Position numbers and translations under genes: made by a program
Shown: positions 35,748-44,622 of the stretch, piece by piece
Layout: every line of letters begins with the position of its first letter
Position numbering within the stretch: the first letter of the stretch is position 1
Notes under the pieces: generated by a model
Told to the model about the DNA's origin: nothing
Seen by the model: the letters and a program-made list of their open reading frames with translations, nothing else
Database searches by the model: none
NCBI RefSeq assembly: GCF_038594945.1
Contig: NZ_JBCFYD010000002.1
Location: 1,302,001 to 1,366,000 of the forward strand
DNA from: Fodinibius sp. Rm-B-1B1-1
GTDB taxonomy: Bacteria > Bacteroidota > Rhodothermia > Balneolales > Balneolaceae
Reading direction: 5' to 3'
Length of the DNA stretch: 64,000 nucleotides

Positions 35748-38465
35748 ATGAAATTTCTGCACTCATTGCTATGTATTGGCTTTCTGCTATTATCTGTCCA
35801 TAACGTAGCAGCACAAACTAATGAATGGACTGTCGAAGATGTTATCAACCAGGCACGAGCATCTTCGCTTACTTTTTCTCCCGATGGAAATGCTATGGTG
35901 TGGGTAAAATCACAACCAGATAAGGAAAAAGATGCCTCCCAAAGTGATCTTTATCTAACGCATTTGGATAAACGGGAAAATGGAGACTATAAAACTGTTC
36001 AGTTAACCCGTGGCAATGAATCGGATTATAGCCCGCTCTTTTCAACAGATGGAGAAACAATCTATTTCCTATCATCCCGTGATGAAGGCAAAAAACTCTG
36101 GGCCATGAGTACGCTGGGCGGCGAACCGTATGAAGTGCACGAATTTGAGACTGGTATTTCCAATATACAATGGATGGGCAAACAGAATCTGGCATTCGAA
36201 TCCAACGAAGGAAAGACACTTTATGAGCAAAAATATGAGGAAATGAAGGACAACACGGTTGTTGTTGAGGATACCGCTCATTTTAAAGCCAGCCGTATTT
36301 ATTCGTTCGATTTACAGGAAAAGGACATACAACGTCTTACTGATAATGAATATCCCGTTGGAGAATATGAAGTTTCTGAGGATGGTCAATGGATGGTGAC
36401 TTCTCATATCATGTCTCCTTCATATGCTGCAGATGCCAACCCCAAACCTAACTACTATTTATGGAATCTTGAAGATGGAACAAAACAGCAGATTCTAAAA
36501 AGTGGATACCAAACCCCGGGTAATTTTGAGTTTACAGCAGATGGTAATGGATTCTATTTTGTTTCAGTAATTTCATCCGACCCGGAGTGGAACGGAGCTG
36601 GTAAAAGCGTGCTGCATTACTATTCGGTTAAAAATAATAGCGTTTCCGATGTACCTATCGATTGGGAATGGGGACTTGGCGGCGGTTTTGATGTCTTTGG
36701 CAATGATGTGATGGTGAGTCTGGCCAACGGTCCCACTCGCAAGCTGGCCTACTTGGAAAAGAATGGTACCAATTGGCGAAAAAAATCGGTCGATGCCGGA
36801 GATATGGACGAACACGTTACCGTTACTGCCGTTGGAGAAGATCATAGAAAACTGGTATATGTCTATTCTACCGCTTCCCTACCTCCGCAGTATCGCCTGG
36901 CGGAACTCAATGAGAAACGACGATCTGTAGAAATCCCTGAAGGCAATGAAGTCATTAAACTTAATGAATACCTCGATAAAAAGAAGAAAGCTAAGACTGA
37001 AGTGGTGCGTTGGACAGGCGCAATGGATGAGGAAGTCAACGGCATTCTCTACTATCCACACGACTATGAAGAAGGCAAAAAGTATCCACTGGTCGTAACA
37101 ATTCATGGAGGCCCATCAGGGGTGGATTTAGATCAGTGGAATGAATCATGGACCGATTTCAACAACATCATGGCTCAGAAAGGAGCCTTTGTGCTACAAC
37201 CAAATTATCACGGCTCAGGCAATCACGGGCAGGAGTTTGTGGAATCAATCAAGGGGCATTATTACGAATATGAGCTCCCCGATGTCGTTAGCGGCGTAGA
37301 AATGCTTGTTGATCAAGGCAAGGTTGATCCGGACTCTATGGGTGTTAAGGGATGGTCAAACGGGGCTATTATTACCACAATGCTTACAGTCAAACATCCC
37401 GACATGTTTAAGGTTGCGGCACCTGGCGCCGGGGATGTCAACTGGACCTCCGATTACGGAACGTGCTCGTTCGGTGTCTCTTTTGATCAAAGCTACTTTG
37501 GTGGTGCCCCTTGGGATGATACCAATGGTAAAATTTTTAACGAGACTTACGTACAGAAATCACCCCTCTTTGAGATGGAAAAGATAAAGACTCCAACAAT
37601 TATTTTCCACGGTAGCGAAGACCGTGCCGTACCGCGTGATCAGGGTTGGGAATACTACCGGGCGCTGCAGCAAATCGATCAGGCCCCGGTACGGTTTCTG
37701 TGGTTCCCCGGTCAACCGCACGGACTCCAAAAGATCACTCATCAAACACGCAAAATGAAAGAAGAAATACGCTGGTTTGATAAATACCTGTTTGGGACTT
37801 ACAAAAAAGAAAACGAAGCATTCAAAAAAGAAAGCCCTATTGCTGATCTGCTCACTAAAGACAAAGCCCAAACCGATACTGGACTATTTGGCGTGATGAA
37901 AGATGGGGTTCTTATCCCGGAAACAGTATCTATGAAAAAGGATTCTACGGCTATCGGCCGATTTGAAGTCACCAATGCCCAGTATGCTGCGTTTGATGAC
38001 AACTATTCCTATGCCGATGTCCGCGCCAACTACCCAGTCACGGGTATCAGCAAAGAAAACGCTGAACAATACATCCAATGGCTCAATAACCAGACCAATG
38101 AAAAATACCGCTTGCCCAATGCCGAGGAGGCCGAAAGTCTAAACAAACAGGCTCGCAAAGTAGCCACTTCAGAAAACACGCTCAATTATTGGGCCGGCTA
38201 TGATATTACTTACGATGATGTCGCCGAATTTCGCAAAAAGCTTGATGAGCTTGACCATAGTATGCTCAAAGAAGTAGGATCCTACAAGGCGGTAAAAGTC
38301 GGCGAAGCTGAAGTGTACGATCTGGGAGGTAACGCTGCTGAATGGCACAGTGGATCAACCCAGAATAATACCTACGGCTACTCGGCAGTCAGCTATGTGG
38401 ATGAACGCAGTGAAACTCCACAAACGTCAATTCGTTATACCGGATTCCGCGTTATTAAAGAGTAG
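35748..38465 (+). CDS. Exported S9 family peptidase fused to a formylglycine-generating-enzyme-like domain
   Basis: 905 residues. A signal peptide (1-22, ending NVAAQ) is followed by a WD40-like beta-propeller (TFSPDGNAMVWVKSQPD, GNGFYFVSVISSDPEW) to about residue 420, then a prolyl-oligopeptidase alpha/beta-hydrolase domain: KYPLVVTIHGGPSG, the nucleophile in GVKGWSNGAIITTM (S537), D625 in IIFHGSEDRAVP and H658 in FPGQPHGLQ. The extra C-terminus (~720-905) has IGRFEVTNAQYAAFD, PVTGISKENAEQYIQWLN, KYRLPNAEEAESL and YDLGGNAAEWHSG, with GFRVIKE as end, i.e. a SUMF1/FGE-sulfatase domain without recognisable copper-binding Cys pair. Usual S9 peptidases end near residue 690, so this is a fusion. 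It probably trims proline-containing peptides in the periplasm. Confidence 0.87.
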   Translation: MKFLHSLLCIGFLLLSVHNVAAQTNEWTVEDVINQARASSLTFSPDGNAMVWVKSQPDKEKDASQSDLYLTHLDKRENGDYKTVQLTRGNESDYSPLFSTDGETIYFLSSRDEGKKLWAMSTLGGEPYEVHEFETGISNIQWMGKQNLAFESNEGKTLYEQKYEEMKDNTVVVEDTAHFKASRIYSFDLQEKDIQRLTDNEYPVGEYEVSEDGQWMVTSHIMSPSYAADANPKPNYYLWNLEDGTKQQILKSGYQTPGNFEFTADGNGFYFVSVISSDPEWNGAGKSVLHYYSVKNNSVSDVPIDWEWGLGGGFDVFGNDVMVSLANGPTRKLAYLEKNGTNWRKKSVDAGDMDEHVTVTAVGEDHRKLVYVYSTASLPPQYRLAELNEKRRSVEIPEGNEVIKLNEYLDKKKKAKTEVVRWTGAMDEEVNGILYYPHDYEEGKKYPLVVTIHGGPSGVDLDQWNESWTDFNNIMAQKGAFVLQPNYHGSGNHGQEFVESIKGHYYEYELPDVVSGVEMLVDQGKVDPDSMGVKGWSNGAIITTMLTVKHPDMFKVAAPGAGDVNWTSDYGTCSFGVSFDQSYFGGAPWDDTNGKIFNETYVQKSPLFEMEKIKTPTIIFHGSEDRAVPRDQGWEYYRALQQIDQAPVRFLWFPGQPHGLQKITHQTRKMKEEIRWFDKYLFGTYKKENEAFKKESPIADLLTKDKAQTDTGLFGVMKDGVLIPETVSMKKDSTAIGRFEVTNAQYAAFDDNYSYADVRANYPVTGISKENAEQYIQWLNNQTNEKYRLPNAEEAESLNKQARKVATSENTLNYWAGYDITYDDVAEFRKKLDELDHSMLKEVGSYKAVKVGEAEVYDLGGNAAEWHSGSTQNNTYGYSAVSYVDERSETPQTSIRYTGFRVIKE

Positions 38466-38538
38466 TATACATATTTATCATCCTGACAAAAATGGGATTT
38501 ATGCACTCTAATGGAGGTTCAATAAACTATTAAAAACC

Positions 38539-40320
38539 ATGTGGTTACGAACATTTTTGTTAAGTGCACTATTGTTCACTGTAGGATTAACCGAACCATC
38601 TGCAAAGTCGTACGAAATTCCTGAAATTCATATTGAGGTTAGCATAAATAAAGACGGTACTGTCCTCATCACCGAACACCTTACGTATGACTTTGATGGT
38701 TCGTTTTCTTGGGCCCAATACCAATTGCCGAAACAAGGATTTACAGGAATTCGGAATATCAAAGTTTCAGAAAACGGAACAGTATATCTCAACAAAAACA
38801 ATGAAGAAAAGGGTACGTTTAGTGTCTCTGAATCCGATGAGTATATCCGTTTAAAATGGCACTTCATTGCGGAAGACGAACGACGTACTTTTACAGTTTC
38901 GTACACGCTTGAGGGCGCCCTGACCATTGGGCCAAAATGGTCCCAATTTTTCTGGAATTATCTTTCTGATGAACGAGATAAATCAACAAAAAAGCTGAAT
39001 ATCTCGATCAATTATCCAGAGGCGGTTCCTTCAGATTCCTTGTTCGGGTGGACCCGTCGGCCGCTCGGACGAATGGATCTTCAAAAAGAACAGGGGCGCG
39101 TAAAAATTAGTGGTAAAAGTATCGACGACAACGATTTTGCTAAGGTGCGAGCTTTGTTTCCTACCTCAATATTAACCAATCCAGAAATTACCGTTCCCGA
39201 TTTTACTCTAAGCCAAGTACGCAGCGAAGAGCTGGCCTACGATCAAAAGATAGCTGAACGCAATGAAAGGAAACAGTATTGGGATCAAACAGGCGAAGTG
39301 ATAAACTATGTAATCCTCTTATTAGCTCTTATCATCTTCTACGTTTTGTATCAAAAGTATGGCAAGCGATACTCGACCTCTCACCTATCGTCGACCGAAA
39401 CAATTGTCACACCAAGTCGTGAGCGTCCTGCTGCTGTTGGATGGCTTTTAAATGGACGACATATTGTAAGCGTTCATTTGATATCTACCGTACTTGATCT
39501 GGCCCGCCGGGGATATTTCAAAATCCGGGAAAGAAAACCCAAAGAAGGAATGCTTGAAGATGATGACCCAACTTTTCTCGTCGAACGCACCGGACAATCT
39601 TTGCAGGACGACTTGCTGGATTGGGAACAAGATACTATCCAATTTATAGAAAAACGTCTTGACGAGGATATTCAACAATTGCACAAAATTTTTAAAGGCA
39701 GTAACTCCGAGGTTTCGGGTTGGTTCTCTAAATGGAAGAACAAATTTAAAACATATTGCTTCAACCAAAATTGGATTGACCTAACAAGCTATAACGGTGC
39801 ATACTGGAATTTGGGCATCCAGTTGTTGCTGTTTTCTATTGTTGTAGGACTTATATTCTATATCGGCACCGACATTTTTTCTGCGCTATCTCCATCATTT
39901 GTGTTTAGCTGGTTTGGGGCATTAATTACAACATTTGTTTTAGCGATACTTTCATTGATAATCATCAGACCTACCCAAAAAGGAGAGGAAATCAAACACC
40001 AATGGAACAATTATAAAAAGGGACTAAAGAATGCCGAAGAGCATCACATTTCATCCGATAAACTGGATAAACACTTTATTTACGCTCTGGCATTTGGACT
40101 TGGAAAAGATAAGATTGAAAAAATTTTCACCTCACATACCGACACCATGCCTGTCATTGCATGGATGGTGTTCAACACAAATACGACCTCTCCGGCAGCC
40201 GTAGCCAACACCTTTTCGACGCTCAGTGCCACTGGAGCCGCATCAGCACCGGGAACCTCGGGTGGGGCAGGCGCCTCAGCAAGCGCTGCAGGTGGCGGTG
40301 CGTCAGCCAGTGCTGGTTAA
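38539..40320 (+). CDS. DUF2207 family membrane protein
   Basis: 593 residues. A signal peptide (1-22) precedes a DUF2207 N-terminal domain (EIPEIHIEVSINKDGTVLIT, EHLTYDFDGSFSWAQYQLP) exposed outside the cytoplasm. A TM at ~255-275 (VINYVILLLALIIFYVLYQ) leads into a cytoplasmic winged-helix-like region (STVLDLARRGYFKIRERKP), then two further TMs (~420-475), a helical segment (QWNNYKKGLKNAEEHHISSD, HFIYALAFGLG) and a Gly/Ser/Ala-rich tail (last ~25 residues), all typical of the YciQ-like family. Function unknown. The stop overlaps the convergent AidB-like gene by 4 bases. Downstream of the S9 peptidase with a 73-base gap; possibly co-transcribed. Confidence 0.82.
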   Translation: MWLRTFLLSALLFTVGLTEPSAKSYEIPEIHIEVSINKDGTVLITEHLTYDFDGSFSWAQYQLPKQGFTGIRNIKVSENGTVYLNKNNEEKGTFSVSESDEYIRLKWHFIAEDERRTFTVSYTLEGALTIGPKWSQFFWNYLSDERDKSTKKLNISINYPEAVPSDSLFGWTRRPLGRMDLQKEQGRVKISGKSIDDNDFAKVRALFPTSILTNPEITVPDFTLSQVRSEELAYDQKIAERNERKQYWDQTGEVINYVILLLALIIFYVLYQKYGKRYSTSHLSSTETIVTPSRERPAAVGWLLNGRHIVSVHLISTVLDLARRGYFKIRERKPKEGMLEDDDPTFLVERTGQSLQDDLLDWEQDTIQFIEKRLDEDIQQLHKIFKGSNSEVSGWFSKWKNKFKTYCFNQNWIDLTSYNGAYWNLGIQLLLFSIVVGLIFYIGTDIFSALSPSFVFSWFGALITTFVLAILSLIIIRPTQKGEEIKHQWNNYKKGLKNAEEHHISSDKLDKHFIYALAFGLGKDKIEKIFTSHTDTMPVIAWMVFNTNTTSPAAVANTFSTLSATGAASAPGTSGGAGASASAAGGGASASAG

Positions 40321-42002
40321 TACTCCCAGCCGATAAGCGTTTTAATTTGATCAACTTCCAGCGAATTCTGCGGACGTAACGTCTCGTCAAAATCATCTAC
40401 TAAATAATTAAGGGCAATCTCATATCGGTCACTATTCCCCAGCTTTTTTTCTTCAATTAATAACGCCATCTGGAAAAGTTTAATTAATTGGCTGAATAAC
40501 GGCTTGGCCGTAGCCTCCCTGTGATCCTGGTTATTTAACTCACAAATATCTTTCCAGACCATTTTTGTCTCAGTCAATTTCTCTGCTAAAAGTCCTCCAT
40601 ATTTTGAAGATTTATCAGCCGCTTGTTCAATCATTTCAAAAATAATTTCCAGTCCCTGAGACTTTTCTGTTGCACGAAGCATATCCAGTACAATAATATT
40701 CCCTGAACCTTCCCAAATTGGCAACACATTTACATCGCGCAACAGCTTCGGCATTACAAAATCCTCGATATAGCCATTGCCACCCATAAGCTCCATGCAT
40801 TCGCGTACCCCATAGACCGCATTCTCAGCCGACCACCATTTGGCCATAGGTGTAATCATTCGTAACAGATGCTGTTCCCTTTCATCCCCTGATTCAGCGG
40901 CATCCATCGCTTGCAAACCACGCCAGACCAGTACAAAATCGGCCAAATAGGTTGATCCCAACTCCAGTAGCTTCTCTCTGATCAGTGCATGTTCCACCGC
41001 TCGTTTCCCAAACGTTTTCCGGTGACTCAAATACTGCCACGCCTCAATAATAGCTCGACGATGTCCCGCCAATGCCGCCACAGAATTGTAATTTCGAGAT
41101 ATGTTAATCATCTGTGCCATAACCTTGAATCCCGTCCCTTCTTCTCCCAGCCGCTTGCCAACTGTATCCTGTAAATGGACTTCGCCAGTAGCCATCGACC
41201 GCACTCCCAACTTATCCTTCAAGCGAATAATGTTCATCGGATTTCGCTCGCCATTCGGCAACTCTTTTTCAACTAAGAAAAGCGAAAGTCCGCGCGTACC
41301 TTTTTCAACCGGACCCGTACGAGCCAACACCATAATGACATCGGCATTAACGTTGCTACAAAACCACTTTTCGCCATTCAATCGATAGTGTTTCCCATCC
41401 ATCCGCTCAGCTGTACACAAGTTTGCCCCTACATCCGAACCACCGGATTTCTCAGTCAAAAACATCGCGCCCGAGAAAAGCCTATCCCCTGTTTCTGCTC
41501 CCAGCATTGGCAACAAACGCTTTTTATCTTCTTCATCCCCAAATTTCTCAATCAACAACGCTGCACCATCGGTCATGCAATGTGGACAATATTGCCCCAA
41601 TTCGCTCATTGCATACAACTGGCCCAACGCAAATCCCATTTGATGTCGACTCCCTAAAAATTCTTCCCTTTTCTCAGGATGGTATTTCAAATAGAACATC
41701 TTTGATTGGGCTGCGATATCCATCAATTCCCAATAAGCCGGATGAAATTCAATCTCGTCGATATTCTCACCAAACTTGTTACGTTTTTTGAGGACTGGTC
41801 CATTTTTATCAGCCTTCTGCGAACGTTCGTCCATCTCAATGGCCGCTTGTTTTCCCAGCTGATTTAATTTCCCATCCAAAAATTGCTTCGCCTGCTCAGA
41901 AAAATATCGGCTGACGTAATCACGAAGAATGAGATCAGATTTATAAAAGTTATAGCTGGCGTTATAATCATCGGTAAGCACTTTGTTTTCGGGATGCGAC
42001 AT
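40317..42002 (-). CDS. AidB-like acyl-CoA dehydrogenase family protein
   Basis: 561 residues, in the AidB/ACAD subclass with an extended N-terminus. FAD-binding and ACAD signature segments: AMFLTEKSGGSDVGANLCTA, GEKWFCSNVNADVIMVLA, NIIRLKDKLGVRSMATGEV, GHRRAIIEAWQYLSHRKTFG and AVYGVRECMELMGGNGYIED, with VLPIWEGSGNIIVLDMLR near the end. The catalytic Glu of acyl-CoA dehydrogenases would lie near PIWEGSGNI, which is retained. E. coli AidB binds DNA and is linked to alkylation stress; here activity on acyl-CoA is equally possible. Its 3' end overlaps the convergent DUF2207 gene by 4 bases. Confidence 0.88.
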   Translation of the reverse strand: MSHPENKVLTDDYNASYNFYKSDLILRDYVSRYFSEQAKQFLDGKLNQLGKQAAIEMDERSQKADKNGPVLKKRNKFGENIDEIEFHPAYWELMDIAAQSKMFYLKYHPEKREEFLGSRHQMGFALGQLYAMSELGQYCPHCMTDGAALLIEKFGDEEDKKRLLPMLGAETGDRLFSGAMFLTEKSGGSDVGANLCTAERMDGKHYRLNGEKWFCSNVNADVIMVLARTGPVEKGTRGLSLFLVEKELPNGERNPMNIIRLKDKLGVRSMATGEVHLQDTVGKRLGEEGTGFKVMAQMINISRNYNSVAALAGHRRAIIEAWQYLSHRKTFGKRAVEHALIREKLLELGSTYLADFVLVWRGLQAMDAAESGDEREQHLLRMITPMAKWWSAENAVYGVRECMELMGGNGYIEDFVMPKLLRDVNVLPIWEGSGNIIVLDMLRATEKSQGLEIIFEMIEQAADKSSKYGGLLAEKLTETKMVWKDICELNNQDHREATAKPLFSQLIKLFQMALLIEEKKLGNSDRYEIALNYLVDDFDETLRPQNSLEVDQIKTLIGWEY

Positions 42003-42052
42003 GAAGAACCTCTCTATTTGAAATTTCGGGACGGGTTAATAAAGAAGTATAA

Positions 42053-42084
42053 ATAAAAAAAGGACGGGATATCATCCCATCCTT
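42053..42084 (-). terminator. Terminator after the thioredoxin-like gene
   Basis: AAGGACGGGAT (42060-42070) pairs with ATCCCATCCTT (42074-42084), one mismatch, 3-base loop; the minus-strand side ends in TTTTTT (42055-42060). It lies 58 bases past the thioredoxin stop and before the AidB-like gene. Confidence 0.75.
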
Positions 42085-42142
42085 ATAAATAACGCTAATA
42101 ACCATGCACCAAATGTACCGGTTAAAACCGCTTATGCAACAA

Positions 42143-42676
42143 TCAACAATCTACAAAATCCTTCAATTCCTGATAAGACAAGGCACCTGCATACCGCTTT
42201 AATTCGTCATTATTTTTAACCAGTAACAGCGTTGGCAATCCTTTCACATTATATTGGTTGACAACTTCTTTATGCTTCATAGTATCAATTTTAACAATCG
42301 TACAATCCATATTGTCTAATTCTGCCAACCTTGTTAAAGATTTATTCATCATAATACACGGCCCACACCATTCTGCCCAAAAGTCTATCAGCACCAAATC
42401 TTCACTCTGTAAAATTTGCTCTAACTCTTTTGCATTAACTTCATTGACTACATTTTTTAGAATTTGAGCCTGAGAATGATTTTTCTCACTGACAAGTCTC
42501 CGTTTTATTGAAGCAATAGGCCAACGAATAATAGCCAAGAGATTGCTAAGTATTAATATCAGAAACAAAAACAAATACCCAACAATTGTTAAGGGGAAAA
42601 GATAAAATGTAGATTTATTGACCTTCAACCATTCTTCGAGCTTGTTTAGTTGATGTATGATAAAATTCGAATTCAT
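42143..42676 (-). CDS. Membrane-anchored thioredoxin-like protein
   Basis: 177 residues from the ATG at 42676 (MNSNFIIHQLNKLEEWLKVN). An amphipathic start and one long hydrophobic region (residues ~24-54, FYLFPLTIVGYLFLFLILIL...) form an anchor, then a thioredoxin domain LVLIDFWAEWCGPCIMMNKS with C104 and C107, VKIDTMKHKEVVNQYNVKGLPTLLL (cis-Pro in GLPT) and GALSYQELKDF. WCGPC is the classic thioredoxin active site. Which side of the membrane the domain faces is not clear from charge alone; RWPIASIKRR following the anchor would favour the cytoplasm. Neighbour of the DNPH1-like gene. Function probably disulphide reduction. Confidence 0.85.
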   Translation of the reverse strand: MNSNFIIHQLNKLEEWLKVNKSTFYLFPLTIVGYLFLFLILILSNLLAIIRWPIASIKRRLVSEKNHSQAQILKNVVNEVNAKELEQILQSEDLVLIDFWAEWCGPCIMMNKSLTRLAELDNMDCTIVKIDTMKHKEVVNQYNVKGLPTLLLVKNNDELKRYAGALSYQELKDFVDC

Positions 42677-42727
42677 TTTTAAATAAATAAAATCGAGACC
42701 CGGCACTCCCGGGTTAGATGGTATAGG

Positions 42728-43132
42728 TTAACATCCATTGAATATTTGCTTGATTAAACTTTGAGCTTCTTTAACTGTAGAGTATTTATAACAGTTGATA
42801 GAAGGTGAACCATTGATCATAGCTGAAACAGATTTATTATTCTGCCGGCGATATAAACAAAAAACCTTTTTATCCAACGCTACAGCTCGACCAATTTCAT
42901 AGCCAACTCCATGAGAAGGGGTTGTTACTTCCCCAATTAAAATATCAGCTTCATTAAGCCATTTCATATCCTGCTCATGGATTTTACTATCTGATAGTTC
43001 ATGGCTGATATCTGAAGAGCCAACATGTTCAGTCAAAACATCTCCGTAATTTTTTATTTCTTCGATAAGCTGTTTATACAGTTTGGCATCTTGTCTTCCT
43101 CCTCTGATTGAGCCAGAAAAATAAATCTTCAT
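42728..43132 (-). CDS. 2'-deoxynucleoside 5'-phosphate N-hydrolase (DNPH1/Rcl-like)
   Basis: 134 residues, nucleoside 2-deoxyribosyltransferase superfamily, close to the human DNPH1 length and layout: KIYFSGSIRGGRQDAKLYKQ, VLTEHVGSSDIS, KIHEQDMKWLNEADILIGEV and TTPSHGVGYEIGRAVALD, with E79 as the probable nucleophile and D55 conserved. It hydrolyses the N-glycosidic bond of 2'-deoxynucleoside monophosphates such as 5-hydroxymethyl-dUMP, removing modified nucleotides. Alongside Maf and MazG elsewhere in the window it adds another sanitation enzyme. Same strand as PGK (upstream, 48-base gap) and thioredoxin (downstream), probably one transcript. Confidence 0.85.
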   Translation of the reverse strand: MKIYFSGSIRGGRQDAKLYKQLIEEIKNYGDVLTEHVGSSDISHELSDSKIHEQDMKWLNEADILIGEVTTPSHGVGYEIGRAVALDKKVFCLYRRQNNKSVSAMINGSPSINCYKYSTVKEAQSLIKQIFNGC

Positions 43133-43180
43133 TCGAAAGATATTTTTTAGAGAGTTTGACTATTTTATACAACCTAACTT

Positions 43181-44374
43181 TTATTTATCCGTCAGAGCCA
43201 CAACGCCCGGCAGATCTTTGCCTTCTAAGAACATCAAGCTGGCCCCGCCACCAGTAGAAACATGAGAAACGGCATCTTCGAGTCCAGCCTGTTTAATCGC
43301 TGATGCAGAATCACCGCCCCCAATAATTGATGTTGCTCCCAACTTAGTGGCTTCTGCAAGCGCTTCCGCCACGGCATTCGTACCCTCGGCATAGTTTGGC
43401 ATCTCAAAAACACCCATCGGACCATTCCAAACTACAGTTTTGGCATTCTTGATGATATTCCCAAACGAGAGACAGGTCTGCGGACCAATATCAACGCCCA
43501 TCCAACCATCTTCGATGCCGTCTTCTCCTACAACTTTGTGCTCAGCATCATTATTAAACTCTTTAGCAGCTATCGAATCCACAGGCAATACAACATTAAT
43601 CCCCTTCTCCTCGGCTTTTCCCAGTAGTTCCTTGGCCAGATCAACTTTTTCCTCTTCCACCAGGGAATCCCCAATTGATAGTCCCTTGGCTTTATAAAAA
43701 GTGTAGGTCATACCACCACCAATGAGAATGCTATCGACCTTATCCAACAAATTTTCGATAACACCAATTTTATCAGAAACTTTAGCTCCGCCCAAAATGG
43801 CCACAAATGGCTGTTCAGGATTATTTATGGAGTCATTTAAATACTTAATCTCTTTTTCCAGCAGATATCCCGATACCGCCGGCTGAAGAAAACGTGTGAC
43901 CCCCGCAACCGATGAGTGCGCTCTGTGGCTGCTCCCAAACGCATCATTACAAAACAGGTCACCGTGCTTAGCCAACTGCTTACAGAACCCTTCATCATTG
44001 GCTTTCTCTCCCTTGTGGAAACGCACATTTTCGAGCAGCACAATTTCACCGCTCTCGGCCTGACCAATTACAGAAGTTGCCGTTTCTCCAATACAATCCT
44101 CTGCAAAATGTACCGTGGAGTCTACCAGTGTTTGCAAATGCTCTGCTACGGGCTTCAAACTCAAGGATGAATCGACTTCTCCACCGGGACGTCCGAGATG
44201 ACTCATAAGGATAAGTTTTCCACCGTTTTCTATCACATAATTGATTGACGGCAGCGCCTGAACAATGCGATTATCATCACCAATTTTACCATCTTCAATC
44301 GGTACATTAAAATCTACGCGCATCAGTACCCTTTTGCCTTTAACTTCTACATCCTCGAGCGTCATCTTATCCAT
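43181..44374 (-). CDS. pgk: Phosphoglycerate kinase
   Basis: 397 residues, bacterial PGK length. Reversible transfer of phosphate from 1,3-bisphosphoglycerate to ADP in glycolysis. Motifs: [18 protein letters not shown] at the N-terminus, [57 protein letters not shown], and C-terminal nucleotide-binding [19 protein letters not shown] with [18 protein letters not shown] at 44374 is used; an internal ATG at 44365 is possible. Divergent from the cysteine desulfurase gene, 248 bases away. Confidence 0.97.
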   Translation of the reverse strand: MDKMTLEDVEVKGKRVLMRVDFNVPIEDGKIGDDNRIVQALPSINYVIENGGKLILMSHLGRPGGEVDSSLSLKPVAEHLQTLVDSTVHFAEDCIGETATSVIGQAESGEIVLLENVRFHKGEKANDEGFCKQLAKHGDLFCNDAFGSSHRAHSSVAGVTRFLQPAVSGYLLEKEIKYLNDSINNPEQPFVAILGGAKVSDKIGVIENLLDKVDSILIGGGMTYTFYKAKGLSIGDSLVEEEKVDLAKELLGKAEEKGINVVLPVDSIAAKEFNNDAEHKVVGEDGIEDGWMGVDIGPQTCLSFGNIIKNAKTVVWNGPMGVFEMPNYAEGTNAVAEALAEATKLGATSIIGGGDSASAIKQAGLEDAVSHVSTGGGASLMFLEGKDLPGVVALTDK

Positions 44375-44582
44375 AAGTAGCTATAGTTTTGAGCTAATTA
44401 ATAATTTTGTAGCTGAATTTACCAGTTCATCGAAAAGTGTCCAAACTAATTTAGATGATCTGTAACCTAACTGATCAGATTATTGTGGGAAGGTGCACAA
44501 ATAAAAGCTGATCAACGTTAAACAATATCCCATTACCCTATTTATCCATCTATCGTTTCTGTTTTTCCACCTTATTTTTAAA

Positions 44583-44590
44583 TATCTTTG
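44583..44590 (+). promoter_or_regulatory. Possible Bacteroidota-type -7 element upstream of cysteine desulfurase
   Basis: TATCTTTG matches the Bacteroidota -7 consensus TAnnTTTG and lies 32 bases before the ATG at 44623. The -33 region (TTTCTGTTTTT) is only weakly TTTG-like, so the assignment is tentative. Confidence 0.3.
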
Positions 44591-44622
44591 AACTGTTTTA
44601 ATCGTTAACGAAAATCAGTGAT

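Noticed and set aside
40236-40317. Ser/Gly/Ala-rich tail of the DUF2207 protein as a possible frameshift or unusual domain.
   Set aside because: Such low-complexity tails are normal for this family, and the frame is clean up to the stop codon.
42143-44374. Thioredoxin, DNPH1-like and PGK genes as a possible dedicated pathway.
   Set aside because: Each is a standard housekeeping function and the gaps are ordinary; co-direction alone does not show a pathway.
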